Below, in pieces: positions 7,937-15,703 of a stretch of 64,000 nucleotides of DNA; within the stretch, counting starts at the first letter, position 1, and each line of letters opens with the position of its first letter. The stretch spans positions 1 through 64,000 of the forward strand of contig CAOQYA010000004.1 in the NCBI GenBank assembly GCA_948514155.1, given 5' to 3'. The position numbers and the translations under genes are program-made. Under the pieces are notes generated by a model. That model searched no databases. It was not told the DNA's origin and saw only the letters and a list, made by a program, of their open reading frames with translations. This stretch comes from an uncultured Eubacteriales bacterium (GTDB lineage: Bacteria; Bacillota; Clostridia; Christensenellales; UBA1242).

Positions 7937-8044
7937 GCGCGCGAGTGCCCCCTTGCCATGCGCAGCATTGGCAAGGGGGCGGGCGCCACGCCGCCGTGCG
8001 GCGTGGCGCTGGGCGGCCGGCATGGCCGGCCGAAACTCGCGCGC
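7937..8044. repeat. GC-rich four-helix element A (outer stem plus three hairpins)
   Basis: Starting seven bases after the ffh stop codon. The outer stem P1 is GCGCGCGAGT (7937-7946) with its exact complement at 8035-8044. Inside are three perfect hairpins: P2, 12 bp, 7947-7958 with 7969-7980 (loop of 10); P3, 12 bp, 7983-7994 with 7998-8009 (3-nt loop); P4, 8 bp, CGGCCGGC 8014-8021 with GCCGGCCG 8025-8032. The whole forms a four-way junction, as RNA or as a DNA cruciform. It interrupts the normally compact ffh-rpsP spacing. Element B (34996-35125) has the same plan. Not a known riboswitch class to my eye. Confidence 0.8.
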
Positions 8045-8061
8045 GGAGAGAACGATATATC

Positions 8062-8075
8062 TTCGCATATGCGAA
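8062..8075. other. Perfect palindrome upstream of rpsP
   Basis: TTCGCATATGCGAA is a 14-bp perfect palindrome about 35 bp before the rpsP start. It could be an operator or a short mRNA hairpin; no factor can be assigned. Confidence 0.4.
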
Positions 8076-8109
8076 TTTATATAAAACAAAATTTACAAGG
8101 AGGAAAAAC

Positions 8110-8361
8110 ATGGCAGTTAAAATCAGACTTACAAGACTTGGAGACAAGAAATCACCTTTCTACAGAGTTGTTGTTGCCGATTCAAGAAGCCCAAGAGACG
8201 GAAAGTTCGTTGAAATCATCGGAACATATGACCCTCTCAAAAACCCTGCAGAAATCAAAATTGATGCAGAAAAAGCTTCAAAATGGCTCAAAAACGGCGC
8301 TACTCCAACAGAAACAGCTAAATCTGTGCTTGTGAAAGCGGGCGTTATTGAAAAGAAATAA
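8110..8361 (+). CDS. rpsP: 30S ribosomal protein S16, 83 aa
   Basis: Component of the small ribosomal subunit body, needed for its assembly. [20 protein letters not shown] is the canonical start, with [18 protein letters not shown] following; the ATG at 8110 is preceded by AAGGAGG. The frame is open further upstream across the GC-rich element, but that is not coding. It is followed closely by khpA, rimM and trmD, the classical order. Confidence 0.97.
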   Translation: MAVKIRLTRLGDKKSPFYRVVVADSRSPRDGKFVEIIGTYDPLKNPAEIKIDAEKASKWLKNGATPTETAKSVLVKAGVIEKK

Positions 8362-8372
8362 AGGAGACGGGC

Positions 8373-8603
8373 ATGAAAGAACTCGTGGAATATATCGTTA
8401 GAAGCCTTGTTGAAAACAAGGATGCTGTCAGCGTTGCAATTGAAGAGAGTGAAGAAGAGACAATTGTTCGCGTGAATGTTGCAGACGAAGATATGGGCAG
8501 AGTGATTGGCAAAAATGGCAAAGTTGCGTCAAGCATCAGAACTATTGTTAAGTCCTTTGCTGGAAAAGACAGACGAAAAACATTCGTTAAATTCGGAGAC
8601 TAA
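8373..8603 (+). CDS. khpA: KH-domain RNA-binding protein KhpA (YlqC), 76 aa
   Basis: Single type II KH domain with the GxxG loop GRVIGKNGKVASSIRTI (IGKNGK) in the second half; the family binds RNA, usually as a heterodimer with KhpB, and influences cell division and translation in Gram-positive bacteria. The length is typical (75-80 residues). The start follows AAAGGAGACGGGC. The stop overlaps the rimM start (TAATG), indicating coupling within the rpsP operon. Confidence 0.93.
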   Translation: MKELVEYIVRSLVENKDAVSVAIEESEEETIVRVNVADEDMGRVIGKNGKVASSIRTIVKSFAGKDRRKTFVKFGD

Positions 8604-9091
8604 TGGAAAAGTTACTTATCGCAAAAGTGTCAAAGCCTCAAGGCATCAAGGGTGAACTTAAGTGTCAACTGTTCACCGATGTTTTTGAGGCTGTCACAAA
8701 GGCGAAAAGAGTTTTTATCGAAGATAATATCTGCGAAGTGGAAAGGTCGGCAATAAGAGGTGGCGACCTTTATTTAAAACTTCTTGGCATAAATGACAGA
8801 AACAACGCGGAAATTTTCAGAAATGCGCTTATCTATCTTCCAAAAGAGGAAATTGCTGAGAAAAAACAGACCGATTTTCTTGTTGATGACCTGCTTGGCA
8901 TGACGCTCTATGATAAAAGTGGCGAACTTGTTGGCCAGATTGTCGATTATGAGGACTATGGCAGCGCGCCTATTCTTTCAATCGAAGAAAGGGGGCATGT
9001 TTATGAAGTTCCATATATCTGCGAAGTTTTCATCACGGACGGGGACAGGCTTGTTGTCGACAGAAAAAAATATGAGGAGAATAGAATATGA
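8603..9091 (+). CDS. rimM: Ribosome maturation factor RimM, 162 aa
   Basis: Binds S19 in the 30S head and assists late 16S rRNA processing. MEKLLIAKVSKPQGIKGELK matches the family start. The N-terminal RimM barrel is followed by a PRC-barrel (VDDLLGMTLYDKSGELVG and a C-terminal VPYICEVF.. segment). It overlaps khpA by one base and trmD by four, so translation of the three is linked. Length is typical. Confidence 0.94.
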   Translation: MEKLLIAKVSKPQGIKGELKCQLFTDVFEAVTKAKRVFIEDNICEVERSAIRGGDLYLKLLGINDRNNAEIFRNALIYLPKEEIAEKKQTDFLVDDLLGMTLYDKSGELVGQIVDYEDYGSAPILSIEERGHVYEVPYICEVFITDGDRLVVDRKKYEENRI

Positions 9092-9759
9092 AAATTGACA
9101 TTCTCACTCTTTTTCCCGAAAGTTTCAAGCCTTTTGAAGAAAGCATAATTGCAAGGGCAAGAAGGGCAGGCAAACTTGAAATTAATGTTATCGACATACG
9201 CGATTTCACCTTAGACAAACACAAAAAATGCGATGACACTCCATTTGGTGGAGGAGCTGGCATGCTTATGAGCGTGCAGCCAGTTTTTGACGCCGTTAAA
9301 AGCGTGCTTACAGACAAAAGCAAGGTGATTTTTCCGTCGCCAAGCGGAAAAGTTTTTGATGCGGCCAAAGCAAAATCTTTGGCACAAAATGAGCACCTTA
9401 TTTTTGTTTGTGGACACTATGAGGGCATAGACCAGCGCCTTATCGAAATCTTCAACATGGAAGAAATTTCGATTGGAGACTTTGTTCTTACAGGTGGAGA
9501 AATCCCAACAATGGCGATTGTGGATAGCCTTTGCCGTTTTGTTCCCGGTGTGCTTAAAGAGGGAAGTTTGGAAGAAGAAAGTTTCTCGGACGGGCTACTC
9601 GAATATCCGCAATACACAAGGCCTCAAGTTTTTGAGGGGCTGGCTGTGCCAGAGGTGCTCTTGAGTGGCAATCACGGCGAAATTGCAAAGTGGAGAAAGG
9701 AGATGGCTCTTAAAAAAACGCGAAACGTAAGACCCGACCTACTTAATGAAGATAAATAA
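9088..9759 (+). CDS. trmD: tRNA (guanine(37)-N(1))-methyltransferase TrmD, 223 aa
   Basis: SPOUT-family enzyme that makes m1G37 next to the anticodon of tRNAs reading CNN/GGG-type codons and prevents frameshifting. The start MKIDILTLFPESF is canonical. The trefoil-knot SAM site is visible as FVCGHYEGIDQRL and then ISIGDFVLTGGEIPTM. PQYTRPQ is the conserved substrate-loop motif. Length is slightly short because of a brief C-terminus. It overlaps rimM by ATGA. Confidence 0.96.
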   Translation: MKIDILTLFPESFKPFEESIIARARRAGKLEINVIDIRDFTLDKHKKCDDTPFGGGAGMLMSVQPVFDAVKSVLTDKSKVIFPSPSGKVFDAAKAKSLAQNEHLIFVCGHYEGIDQRLIEIFNMEEISIGDFVLTGGEIPTMAIVDSLCRFVPGVLKEGSLEEESFSDGLLEYPQYTRPQVFEGLAVPEVLLSGNHGEIAKWRKEMALKKTRNVRPDLLNEDK

Positions 9760-9775
9760 TTGCAAAGGAAGAATT

Positions 9776-10432
9776 ATGAAAATCGGATTTGTTATTGCTT
9801 GCGATGAGGAAATAGAAGCGCATTTAAAATATTTTGAAAAACTTAAAACAATTCAAGTTGAGAATATGACATTCTATAAAGGAAAATACGCAAAGCATAC
9901 AATTTTTCTTTGTAAGTCTGGCCCATGCGAAATCAATGCTGGAGTTTTTACTCAGGCAATGATCAGTCATTTTAAACCTGACATCATTATTAACAGCGGA
10001 ACTTGCGGTTCATTTGAAGAAAAATGTAAAGTTTGCGACACGCTTATTGTTGACAATGCAACCTTTTGGGATATCAAAAAAGGATTTATTGGAGAAATTA
10101 CATATAGCTGCGATGAAAAATTGAAAGATTTTGCACTTTCACTTGATAAAAAATTAAAGCCAGGAAAACTTGTAACCGGAAATTCTTTTGTGGGAACGGC
10201 AGCACTCAAAAAGAAATTAATCAAAGATTTTGGTGCAAATTGCTGTGATATGGAAGGTGTTGCGGTTGTTTACACTTGCCAAAAAAATAATGTCCCTTGT
10301 TTTCTTATCAAGTGTATTTCGGACAGCGGAAACGAAGAAGAGTTTGATAAAAACTTCAAAAAGGCTAGTGCAAAAGTGGCAAAAGTTACTTTTAATTGCA
10401 TCGAAAAATTGACTAGAAAAGTTTTAAGATAG
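9776..10432 (+). CDS. 5'-methylthioadenosine/S-adenosylhomocysteine nucleosidase-like protein, 218 aa
   Basis: Purine nucleoside phosphorylase/MTAN fold enzyme expected to cleave adenine from methylthioadenosine and S-adenosylhomocysteine, waste products of SAM-using reactions such as the neighbouring TrmD. MKIGFVIACDEEIEA starts at the ATG (9776) behind AAGGAAG. Glu in CDEE, the NSGTCGS ribose-binding segment, the DMEGVAVV motif (with the substrate Glu) and a CISDSG catalytic Asp motif are present. Sequence is more AT-rich than the flanking genes. It could act on a related nucleoside, because the family is broad. Confidence 0.85.
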   Translation: MKIGFVIACDEEIEAHLKYFEKLKTIQVENMTFYKGKYAKHTIFLCKSGPCEINAGVFTQAMISHFKPDIIINSGTCGSFEEKCKVCDTLIVDNATFWDIKKGFIGEITYSCDEKLKDFALSLDKKLKPGKLVTGNSFVGTAALKKKLIKDFGANCCDMEGVAVVYTCQKNNVPCFLIKCISDSGNEEEFDKNFKKASAKVAKVTFNCIEKLTRKVLR

Positions 10433-10441
10433 GAGAAAATA

Positions 10442-11257
10442 TTGAAGATTAACTGGTTTCCAGGGCATATGAAAAAGGCTTTGGATGAAATGAGGAATGA
10501 ACTTACTAAAGCAGATGTTATTGTGTATGTGCTGGACTCTCGCGCGCCAAAAAGTTGCCTCAATCCAGAACTTTCACGCCTTACAAATGGCAAACCAATT
10601 CTTTACATCTTGAACAAAATTGACCTTACAGATTTTGACAGACTTGAAAAAATGCAAAATGATTTCAAGGGTGAAAAAATTGATTGCATGCTTGTTAATT
10701 CTACTCAAAGTGGGCTTGGAAGCGCAGTTTGCGCAAAAATTAAACAACTTTGTCGTGATAAAATCAAAAAGTTCCAAGACAAAGGCATCGGCGTGACGGT
10801 GAGAGCGCTTGTTGTTGGAGTTCCAAATTGCGGCAAAAGCACTCTTGTTAACAACCTTTGCAAAAAGGCTAAGGCTGTGACGGGCGACAGGCCTGGAGTG
10901 ACCAAGGGCAAGCAATGGTTCAAAATCGGAAATGGTGTGGAGATTTGCGACACGCCGGGCACACTTTATCCCGACCTTAACGACCAAGAAAAAGCAAAAA
11001 GCCTTGCCTTTATCGGCTCAATTCGCGACGAAATTTTGGACGAGGTTGAACTTGGAAATGAATTTATCGCTCGTCTTGAAAAGCTTTATCCCGGAAGAAT
11101 TGCAGAGCGCTACAAAACTGCCGGCAGCCTCGAGGAAATTTGCCGCGTGAGGGCATTTTTACTGCCGGGCGGAGAATTTGACATCTCCCGCGCGGCTAAA
11201 GCGGTGATTTCAGATTTCCGCAGTGGAAAACTCGGCAAGATTATGATTGAGGGCTAA
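10442..11257 (+). CDS. rbgA: Ribosome biogenesis GTPase RbgA (YlqF), 271 aa
   Basis: Circularly permuted GTPase required for late assembly of the 50S subunit. Motif order is permuted as expected: G4 NKID near residue 58 precedes G1 GVPNCGKST near 125-133, then the G3 DTPGT near 165. MKINWFPGHMKKAL is the family N-terminus and is translated from TTG (10442) behind AGGAGAAAATA. yraN begins immediately after the stop codon. Confidence 0.94.
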   Translation: MKINWFPGHMKKALDEMRNELTKADVIVYVLDSRAPKSCLNPELSRLTNGKPILYILNKIDLTDFDRLEKMQNDFKGEKIDCMLVNSTQSGLGSAVCAKIKQLCRDKIKKFQDKGIGVTVRALVVGVPNCGKSTLVNNLCKKAKAVTGDRPGVTKGKQWFKIGNGVEICDTPGTLYPDLNDQEKAKSLAFIGSIRDEILDEVELGNEFIARLEKLYPGRIAERYKTAGSLEEICRVRAFLLPGGEFDISRAAKAVISDFRSGKLGKIMIEG

Positions 11258-11602
11258 ATGAAAAAGGAAAACAAAGTTAAAGGCGGAATTGGCGAAGCAA
11301 AAGTTTATCACTATCTTGAAAAAAGCGGCTACAAAATTTTAGAGACAAATTTTGAGAATATTTATGGAGAGATTGATATTATCGCTTTAAAAGATAGAAA
11401 AATTGTTTTTATTGAAGTTAAAGCGCGCTCGTCCTATGCTTTTGGCAGACCTTGCGAAGCAGTGACGCCATACAAACAAAACAAAATTCGTCAGGCGGCC
11501 GAAGCATATCTTATCAAAAAGAAACTATATGAGCGCGACATGAGTTTTGATGTTATTGAAGTGCTGGACGACGAGATAAATCATTTAAAGAGTTGTTTTT
11601 AA
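11258..11602 (+). CDS. yraN: YraN family (UPF0102) endonuclease-fold protein, 114 aa
   Basis: Small protein with the Holliday-junction-resolvase/restriction-like nuclease fold. The family pattern is clear: GEAKVYHYLEKSGYKILETN, then YGEIDIIALKDRKIVFIEVK with the D-EVK metal-binding core, and AVTPYKQNKIRQAAEAYL. It starts directly after the rbgA stop. The function is unproven in the family; a role in DNA processing is often guessed. A terminator follows. Confidence 0.9.
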   Translation: MKKENKVKGGIGEAKVYHYLEKSGYKILETNFENIYGEIDIIALKDRKIVFIEVKARSSYAFGRPCEAVTPYKQNKIRQAAEAYLIKKKLYERDMSFDVIEVLDDEINHLKSCF

Positions 11603-11621
11603 GTGGCTTCGCCACTTTTTT
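11601..11621 (+). terminator. Terminator after yraN
   Basis: AAGTGGC-ttc-GCCACTT followed by a T-run; ends the ylxM-to-yraN gene string. Confidence 0.85.
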
Positions 11622-11632
11622 ATCAAATCATT

Positions 11633-11660
11633 TTGAAAAACAAAGCAAACGCTTTAAAAT
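11633..11660 (+). promoter_or_regulatory. Promoter of the SDR gene at 11679
   Basis: TTGAAA (11633-11638), 16-bp spacer, TAAAAT (11655-11660); AGGAG ribosome site follows. Confidence 0.65.
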
Positions 11661-11678
11661 ATCACCATAGGAGAAAAT

Positions 11679-12461
11679 ATGAACAAAGTTGTGATTATCA
11701 CCGGCGCAAGCAGTGGAATTGGCCTTGCGACCGCCAATTATTTAATAGGGAAGGGCTGCACCGTGTATGGGGTTAGCAAGCATGAATACTCGGCTGAAAA
11801 TTTCATATGCTATACTTGTGATGTTAATAACTCGGCGCGCATGGCAGAAATTTTTGAGGAGATTTTTGTTAAAGAGGGCCGAATTGACTGCCTTGTCAAC
11901 AATGCCGGCTTTGGAATTGCAGGCGCGATTGAGGATGTCAAACTTGAAAATGTTGACGCAATTGTTGCCACTAACCTCAGCGCAGTTATCAAACTCTCCA
12001 GCCTGATTATTCCATATCTTAAAAAGTCGGGTGGAGGCAAGATTGTAAGGATCTCGTCCGTGGGCGGAATTGCGCCGCTTCCATATCAAGCTTGCTACTC
12101 GGCGACCAAGGCGGGCGTGGAAATTTTCAGTCGCGCACTTTCGGGCGAAGTTCGACCATACAATATTAAGACAACGGCCATTCTGCCGGGCGATTTGAAC
12201 ACCGGCTTCACAAGTGCAAGAGTGGTGGACGAAAACAAAGCATCGGTCAACGAGCGCATGCGCAAATCGGTGAAGAAAATGGAAAAATCGGAGCGCAAAG
12301 GCGGCAGCCCGATTGTTGTTTCAAAAGTTATTTACAAAGTGCTTAAAAAGAAAAACCCGCCGCTTCGCGTTTCTGTGGGCTTTATCGCAAAACTTGAAAC
12401 TTTACTTATTCGCATCTTCCCAACAAAATTTGTGCGCTGGGTGATTAGGCTGCTCTACTGA
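11679..12461 (+). CDS. Short-chain dehydrogenase/reductase, 260 aa
   Basis: NAD(P)-dependent oxidoreductase of the classical SDR family. GASSGIG cofactor loop at residues 9-15, NNAGFG after it, catalytic Ser in RISSVGG and YSATK for Tyr and Lys. The C-terminal region ends in a hydrophobic, positively charged tail (RIFPTKFVRWVIRLLY), which suggests membrane association as in lipid-acting SDRs. A second SDR of similar size at 35481-36239 has the same kind of C-terminus, so the two may be paralogues. The substrate cannot be assigned. Confidence 0.88.
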   Translation: MNKVVIITGASSGIGLATANYLIGKGCTVYGVSKHEYSAENFICYTCDVNNSARMAEIFEEIFVKEGRIDCLVNNAGFGIAGAIEDVKLENVDAIVATNLSAVIKLSSLIIPYLKKSGGGKIVRISSVGGIAPLPYQACYSATKAGVEIFSRALSGEVRPYNIKTTAILPGDLNTGFTSARVVDENKASVNERMRKSVKKMEKSERKGGSPIVVSKVIYKVLKKKNPPLRVSVGFIAKLETLLIRIFPTKFVRWVIRLLY

Positions 12462-12481
12462 GAGTTTTCGAAAATTGCCTA

Positions 12482-12510
12482 TTGACATATCGGGGGAAGT
12501 GTGATAGAAT
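12482..12510 (+). promoter_or_regulatory. Promoter of the 151-aa membrane protein gene
   Basis: TTGACA (12482-12487), 17-bp spacer with GGGGGAAGTG, TAGAAT (12505-12510). Confidence 0.85.
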
Positions 12511-12533
12511 GGTGGCATATAAGAGAGGAAAAA

Positions 12534-12989
12534 ATGAAAGCAAAAACAAGCAGAATTGGAAGAGTTAAACAGGCAAGAGTTGTTAGTGCAGCGCCAGAGA
12601 CAATGGCTGCGGCCAACACTGCAAAAAACATAAAACACCCAGTTTTAAAGGGCTTTTTAATCGGCCTTGGATGCGCAACTGGCGTGTCTGCTATTGGAAT
12701 TGCGGCCTACTGCGGCTATTTCTACGGCTCGCCGAAAGATAACCTTGTTTCAGGTATTCATGACAACAACCCAAGCATCGGCTATGATAAGCCTTCGGAC
12801 GACGAAAACTACTACGAACAGGGCTCGTCGAACAATGGCTCCGCCTCTAAGGACGAAATTAATTCTGGCGAAGGCGACAAAGCCGAGAATGACCCTAACA
12901 GAGAGGACCCGATCGACCCGGACGCTGACCTTTCAAGAATGCTCAAGGCATACAACAGCACCCGCGACGAACTTGGACTTGGCAGATAG
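12534..12989 (+). CDS. Single-pass membrane protein with acidic extracellular tail, 151 aa
   Basis: Not recognised. The ATG at 12534 follows AGAGAGGAAAAA; the frame is open a little further upstream through the promoter. A basic N-terminus (about 35 residues, RIGRVKQAR) precedes one membrane segment (KGFLIGLGCATGVSAIGIAA and onward to about residue 65), then a long low-complexity acidic, Ser/Asn/Gly-rich tail with many Asp and Glu. Positive-inside charge places the tail outside the cell. The tail has no sorting signal or enzyme motif. It lies between an SDR and the phase-variable surface protein. Confidence 0.75.
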   Translation: MKAKTSRIGRVKQARVVSAAPETMAAANTAKNIKHPVLKGFLIGLGCATGVSAIGIAAYCGYFYGSPKDNLVSGIHDNNPSIGYDKPSDDENYYEQGSSNNGSASKDEINSGEGDKAENDPNREDPIDPDADLSRMLKAYNSTRDELGLGR

Positions 12990-13020
12990 TTGCTTAAAGA
13001 AAGTTTAAATTTACAAAACA

Positions 13021-13047
13021 AAAAATCGACATTGTCGATTTTTTCTT
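13021..13047 (+). terminator. Terminator after the 151-aa gene
   Basis: AAAATCGAC-att-GTCGATTTTTT with T-run. Confidence 0.85.
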
Positions 13048-13076
13048 TGTTATTTTCTAAATTTCGACATTTTCGT

Positions 13077-13105
13077 TTGACTTAAATTTAAATTTTAATT
13101 AAAAT
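13077..13105 (+). promoter_or_regulatory. Promoter upstream of the G-tract and surface protein
   Basis: TTGACT (13077-13082), exact 17-bp AT-rich spacer, TAAAAT (13100-13105). The transcript would start near 13112 and carry a leader of about 210 nt, including the 11-G tract, before the surface-protein gene. Confidence 0.8.
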
Positions 13106-13112
13106 AGACGCT

Positions 13113-13217
13113 ATGAACAGAGGCGCGAACAAAAACCTTTTCTTCAACTGCGAAAAACATTGCAGCAAACTGCAATCTTTTGTGCCGAAATGTTACCTCG
13201 GGGGGGGGGGTGTGTAA
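13113..13217 (+). CDS. Possible 34-aa leaderless small ORF spanning the G-tract
   Basis: An ATG lies at the predicted transcription start, eight bases after the -10 box. It encodes MNRGANKNLFFNCEKHC and 17 more residues, ending LGGGGV-stop. The glycines come from the G-tract, so each change in tract length changes the reading frame and the C-terminus. There is no ribosome site. It could be a leader peptide that links tract length to expression of the downstream gene, or chance. Confidence 0.3.
   Translation: MNRGANKNLFFNCEKHCSKLQSFVPKCYLGGGGV
13200..13210. repeat. 11-G homopolymer tract (candidate phase-variation switch)
   Basis: Eleven consecutive G residues, flanked by GTTAC (13192-13196) and GTAAC (13214-13218) as an inverted pair. 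Such tracts change length by strand slippage. It sits between a strong promoter and a secreted surface protein, in the transcribed leader. No other G run of this length was seen in the window. Confidence 0.85.
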
Positions 13218-13282
13218 CCTTATCGCTTCCGCCGCTTTTCCACTTTTGAAGCGTGTTGAATTTTCAACATAGCTTTTTTTGT

Positions 13283-13301
13283 GTAATTTAACAAAAATTA
13301 C
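13283..13301. promoter_or_regulatory. Inverted repeat close to the surface-protein start
   Basis: GTAATTT followed, after about five bases, by AAATTAC, just upstream of GATAATAT and the AGAGGAG ribosome site. Could be an operator or an mRNA hairpin. Confidence 0.35.
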
Positions 13302-13322
13302 AGATAATATAGAGGAGAAAAC

Positions 13323-15638
13323 ATGAGTAAATCAAAATCTAAAATTTCCTTAATTTCATTTGCGATTTTATTCTGCCTTGTAACATTACTTGGAGGGCTG
13401 TGTTTATCATTCAATAAGCCGGTGGAAGTTGACAATGGCTTTTCTCATGCCGCACCTCCGCAGCAGCCCAAAGATAACCAGGCTTGGACGGAAGAACGAT
13501 TTACAAGTCCTATTTATTCAGACAGAATTATATCAAAACCTGAGCAACTTGCTTACTTAGCGGCGAAAGTAAATATAGTGAAAGATCCAGAGGCTCAGCG
13601 TGGAACTTTTTTCCTTGAAACAACGATAGATTTGTCCGCGCATGTTTGGTCGCCAATAGGCACACAAGAATTTCCATTTATGGGTCAGTTAATCAGCCAA
13701 ACCGGCAACGGAAAAATCACAGGCATGTTTGTGGAAAGGAGCGCAACGAGTGATGTTCCGGCTAACGCAGGGCTTTTTGGTGTTCTTGCTGGTGAGGCTA
13801 TTGTTGGCGGGATAAAATTAGAATATTCACTTGTTAATTGTCTTTCCCAATCAACATCTTGCATTTCTGCAGGAGGCATTGCTGGAAGAATAAATGGTGG
13901 CAAATCAGCAGGCGTATATGAGTGCCAACTTGAAAATGTTTTTGTGTGGGGCCAACAAAATGCCGGCGGCATAGTGGGTGATAGCATCGGAAGCGAAATG
14001 ATAGTGGACTGTCACACTACATCTGGTGGAGTTGACAACCCTTCATGTGAAAACGCTGGCGGCATAGTGGGCATCATAAGTGGCAGTGGTGGAATTAAAG
14101 CTTGCACGAATGGGAACACGGTTAAAGGCAAAGTTGCAGGCGGAATAGTTGGATATTCAGATAAAACCAGTGCATATATTTCGTCGTGCTCTTCAAGTGG
14201 AACAATAACCGCAACTATCGACGGCGGCATTGCGGGGCGATTTGTCGGAAGCATTTCAAATTGTGAAAATACCTCTGCAGCAAGAGGTGGAATTGTTAAC
14301 GAATTGTCGGGCGGAAGAATTACAAATTGCACAAACACTGGAAAAACCAAGGCAGGCATTGTTTACAGCGCAATGAATAAGTCTGTGATAAAAGATTGCG
14401 TTAACAGAGCTGCAAATCTAAAAGGCGGCATTGTTAACACGCTCACAAACAGCACAATTCAAAATTGCACAAATTATGGTCAGGGCGTGAGTGGCGGCAT
14501 TGCTTACACTTCTACGGGGACTTCAATAATTGAAGACTGCAAAAACTATGGAGCAAATTGCCAGGCCGGAATAGTTTGGTCAAGTTCCGGAACTATCAAG
14601 AATTGTTTTAATTATGCTTTAAATGCCGATAGTGGAATTGTTTACACTGCTGGAGGGTTAGTTGACTCTTGCGTCAATTATGGCACTTGCACCGCTGCGG
14701 GAATTTGCGGAAGGTTAAATGGTGGAATTGTTCAAAGTTGTGTTAATCGAGGTAATGTTGACGGCGCAGGAATAGTGTATTCCGCACATGATGCGCAAAT
14801 TAGAAGATGCGCAAATTATGGCGAAATAAGTGGCACATGCGCAGCTGGAATTCTTTCAGTGTCAGAATATTATGTCATAATCAAGAACTGCATCAATCAA
14901 GGAAACATAATAGGTGGCAACTATGGCGGAGGAATTATCGCCTACTTTGCACAAGACGGAGAAGTTACATGTTGCTCAAACAGCGGAACAATTCGCGGAG
15001 AAGATACTGCTTCTATTGGTGGAATTGTTGGATGTATTGAAGCAGGTTCAGTTGCCAAGTTTATAAGTTGCTTAAACACAGGAGCCATTGTCCTTACTGA
15101 CGCTGTGACATGTGCCGGCGGCCTTTGCGGAATGATGTTGGATAGCCAATACATTGAGTTTATCGGTTGTTTCACAAAGCATGATATTATCAACGAAACA
15201 ACAGGGCTAAATATGGCCGTAATTTATGCGGGCAGCATGCTCGGACTTCAAATTGGATCTAATGACGGAAATGCACTGAAAGGCTGCGGGGCTGTTGTTG
15301 GAGGTGACGGGCTTATTGTTGGAAACAAGTTCTATGCCGACGCAACAAGCATTAACCCCGAATACTTTGGAGCCGAAGCGTTGCCAATTAAGATTGACTC
15401 CTCTTATGCGCTTGTGTATGATATATCAACAGAAGGCCATGTTGCAGCAGTTGCTAATAGTATCGACTCTACACATGAAGATTTCTTCTCAGTTAATGAT
15501 AATTTTATGGATGGTTATCCTGTGCCGAGAGATATATTTTGGATAGGAGAACACATAGAATACGCCAGCCATGGCGGCATTATTGCACTTTTGCAAAATA
15601 TTGCTAATAATGTTGAAGAATACGACGGCAATGTTTAA
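13323..15638 (+). CDS. Secreted beta-helix surface protein with GLUG-like repeats, 771 aa
   Basis: Signal peptide: MSKSKSKISLISFAILFCLV, continuing hydrophobic to about residue 30. From about residue 160 to 640 the chain is a run of repeats of the form GGIVG (or AGI), a few residues, I-x-x-C-x-N-x-G, as in IVGYSDKTSAYISSCSSSG and ITNCTNTG. This is the GLUG-type right-handed beta-helix pattern, with one Cys and one Asn in nearly every turn. The C-terminal 130 residues are unrelated and carry no LPXTG motif or membrane anchor, so the protein is probably released or held non-covalently. Its function is likely adhesion or cell-surface display. The 11-G tract in its leader suggests on/off control. 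Confidence 0.82.
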   Translation: MSKSKSKISLISFAILFCLVTLLGGLCLSFNKPVEVDNGFSHAAPPQQPKDNQAWTEERFTSPIYSDRIISKPEQLAYLAAKVNIVKDPEAQRGTFFLETTIDLSAHVWSPIGTQEFPFMGQLISQTGNGKITGMFVERSATSDVPANAGLFGVLAGEAIVGGIKLEYSLVNCLSQSTSCISAGGIAGRINGGKSAGVYECQLENVFVWGQQNAGGIVGDSIGSEMIVDCHTTSGGVDNPSCENAGGIVGIISGSGGIKACTNGNTVKGKVAGGIVGYSDKTSAYISSCSSSGTITATIDGGIAGRFVGSISNCENTSAARGGIVNELSGGRITNCTNTGKTKAGIVYSAMNKSVIKDCVNRAANLKGGIVNTLTNSTIQNCTNYGQGVSGGIAYTSTGTSIIEDCKNYGANCQAGIVWSSSGTIKNCFNYALNADSGIVYTAGGLVDSCVNYGTCTAAGICGRLNGGIVQSCVNRGNVDGAGIVYSAHDAQIRRCANYGEISGTCAAGILSVSEYYVIIKNCINQGNIIGGNYGGGIIAYFAQDGEVTCCSNSGTIRGEDTASIGGIVGCIEAGSVAKFISCLNTGAIVLTDAVTCAGGLCGMMLDSQYIEFIGCFTKHDIINETTGLNMAVIYAGSMLGLQIGSNDGNALKGCGAVVGGDGLIVGNKFYADATSINPEYFGAEALPIKIDSSYALVYDISTEGHVAAVANSIDSTHEDFFSVNDNFMDGYPVPRDIFWIGEHIEYASHGGIIALLQNIANNVEEYDGNV

Positions 15639-15668
15639 CAGATTTTTTCGGAAATTTGGCAAAATCGC

Positions 15669-15697
15669 TTGAAATTTTTATCGGAATATGATAAGAT
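15669..15697 (+). promoter_or_regulatory. Promoter of rplS
   Basis: TTGAAA (15669-15674), 17-bp spacer, TAAGAT (15692-15697). Confidence 0.75.
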
Positions 15698-15703
15698 ATT
15701 CAA

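Noticed and set aside
7945..8109. Open frame upstream of rpsP that would lengthen S16
   Set aside because: It runs through the GC-rich hairpin element and the rpsP ribosome site; S16 has a clear canonical start at 8110.
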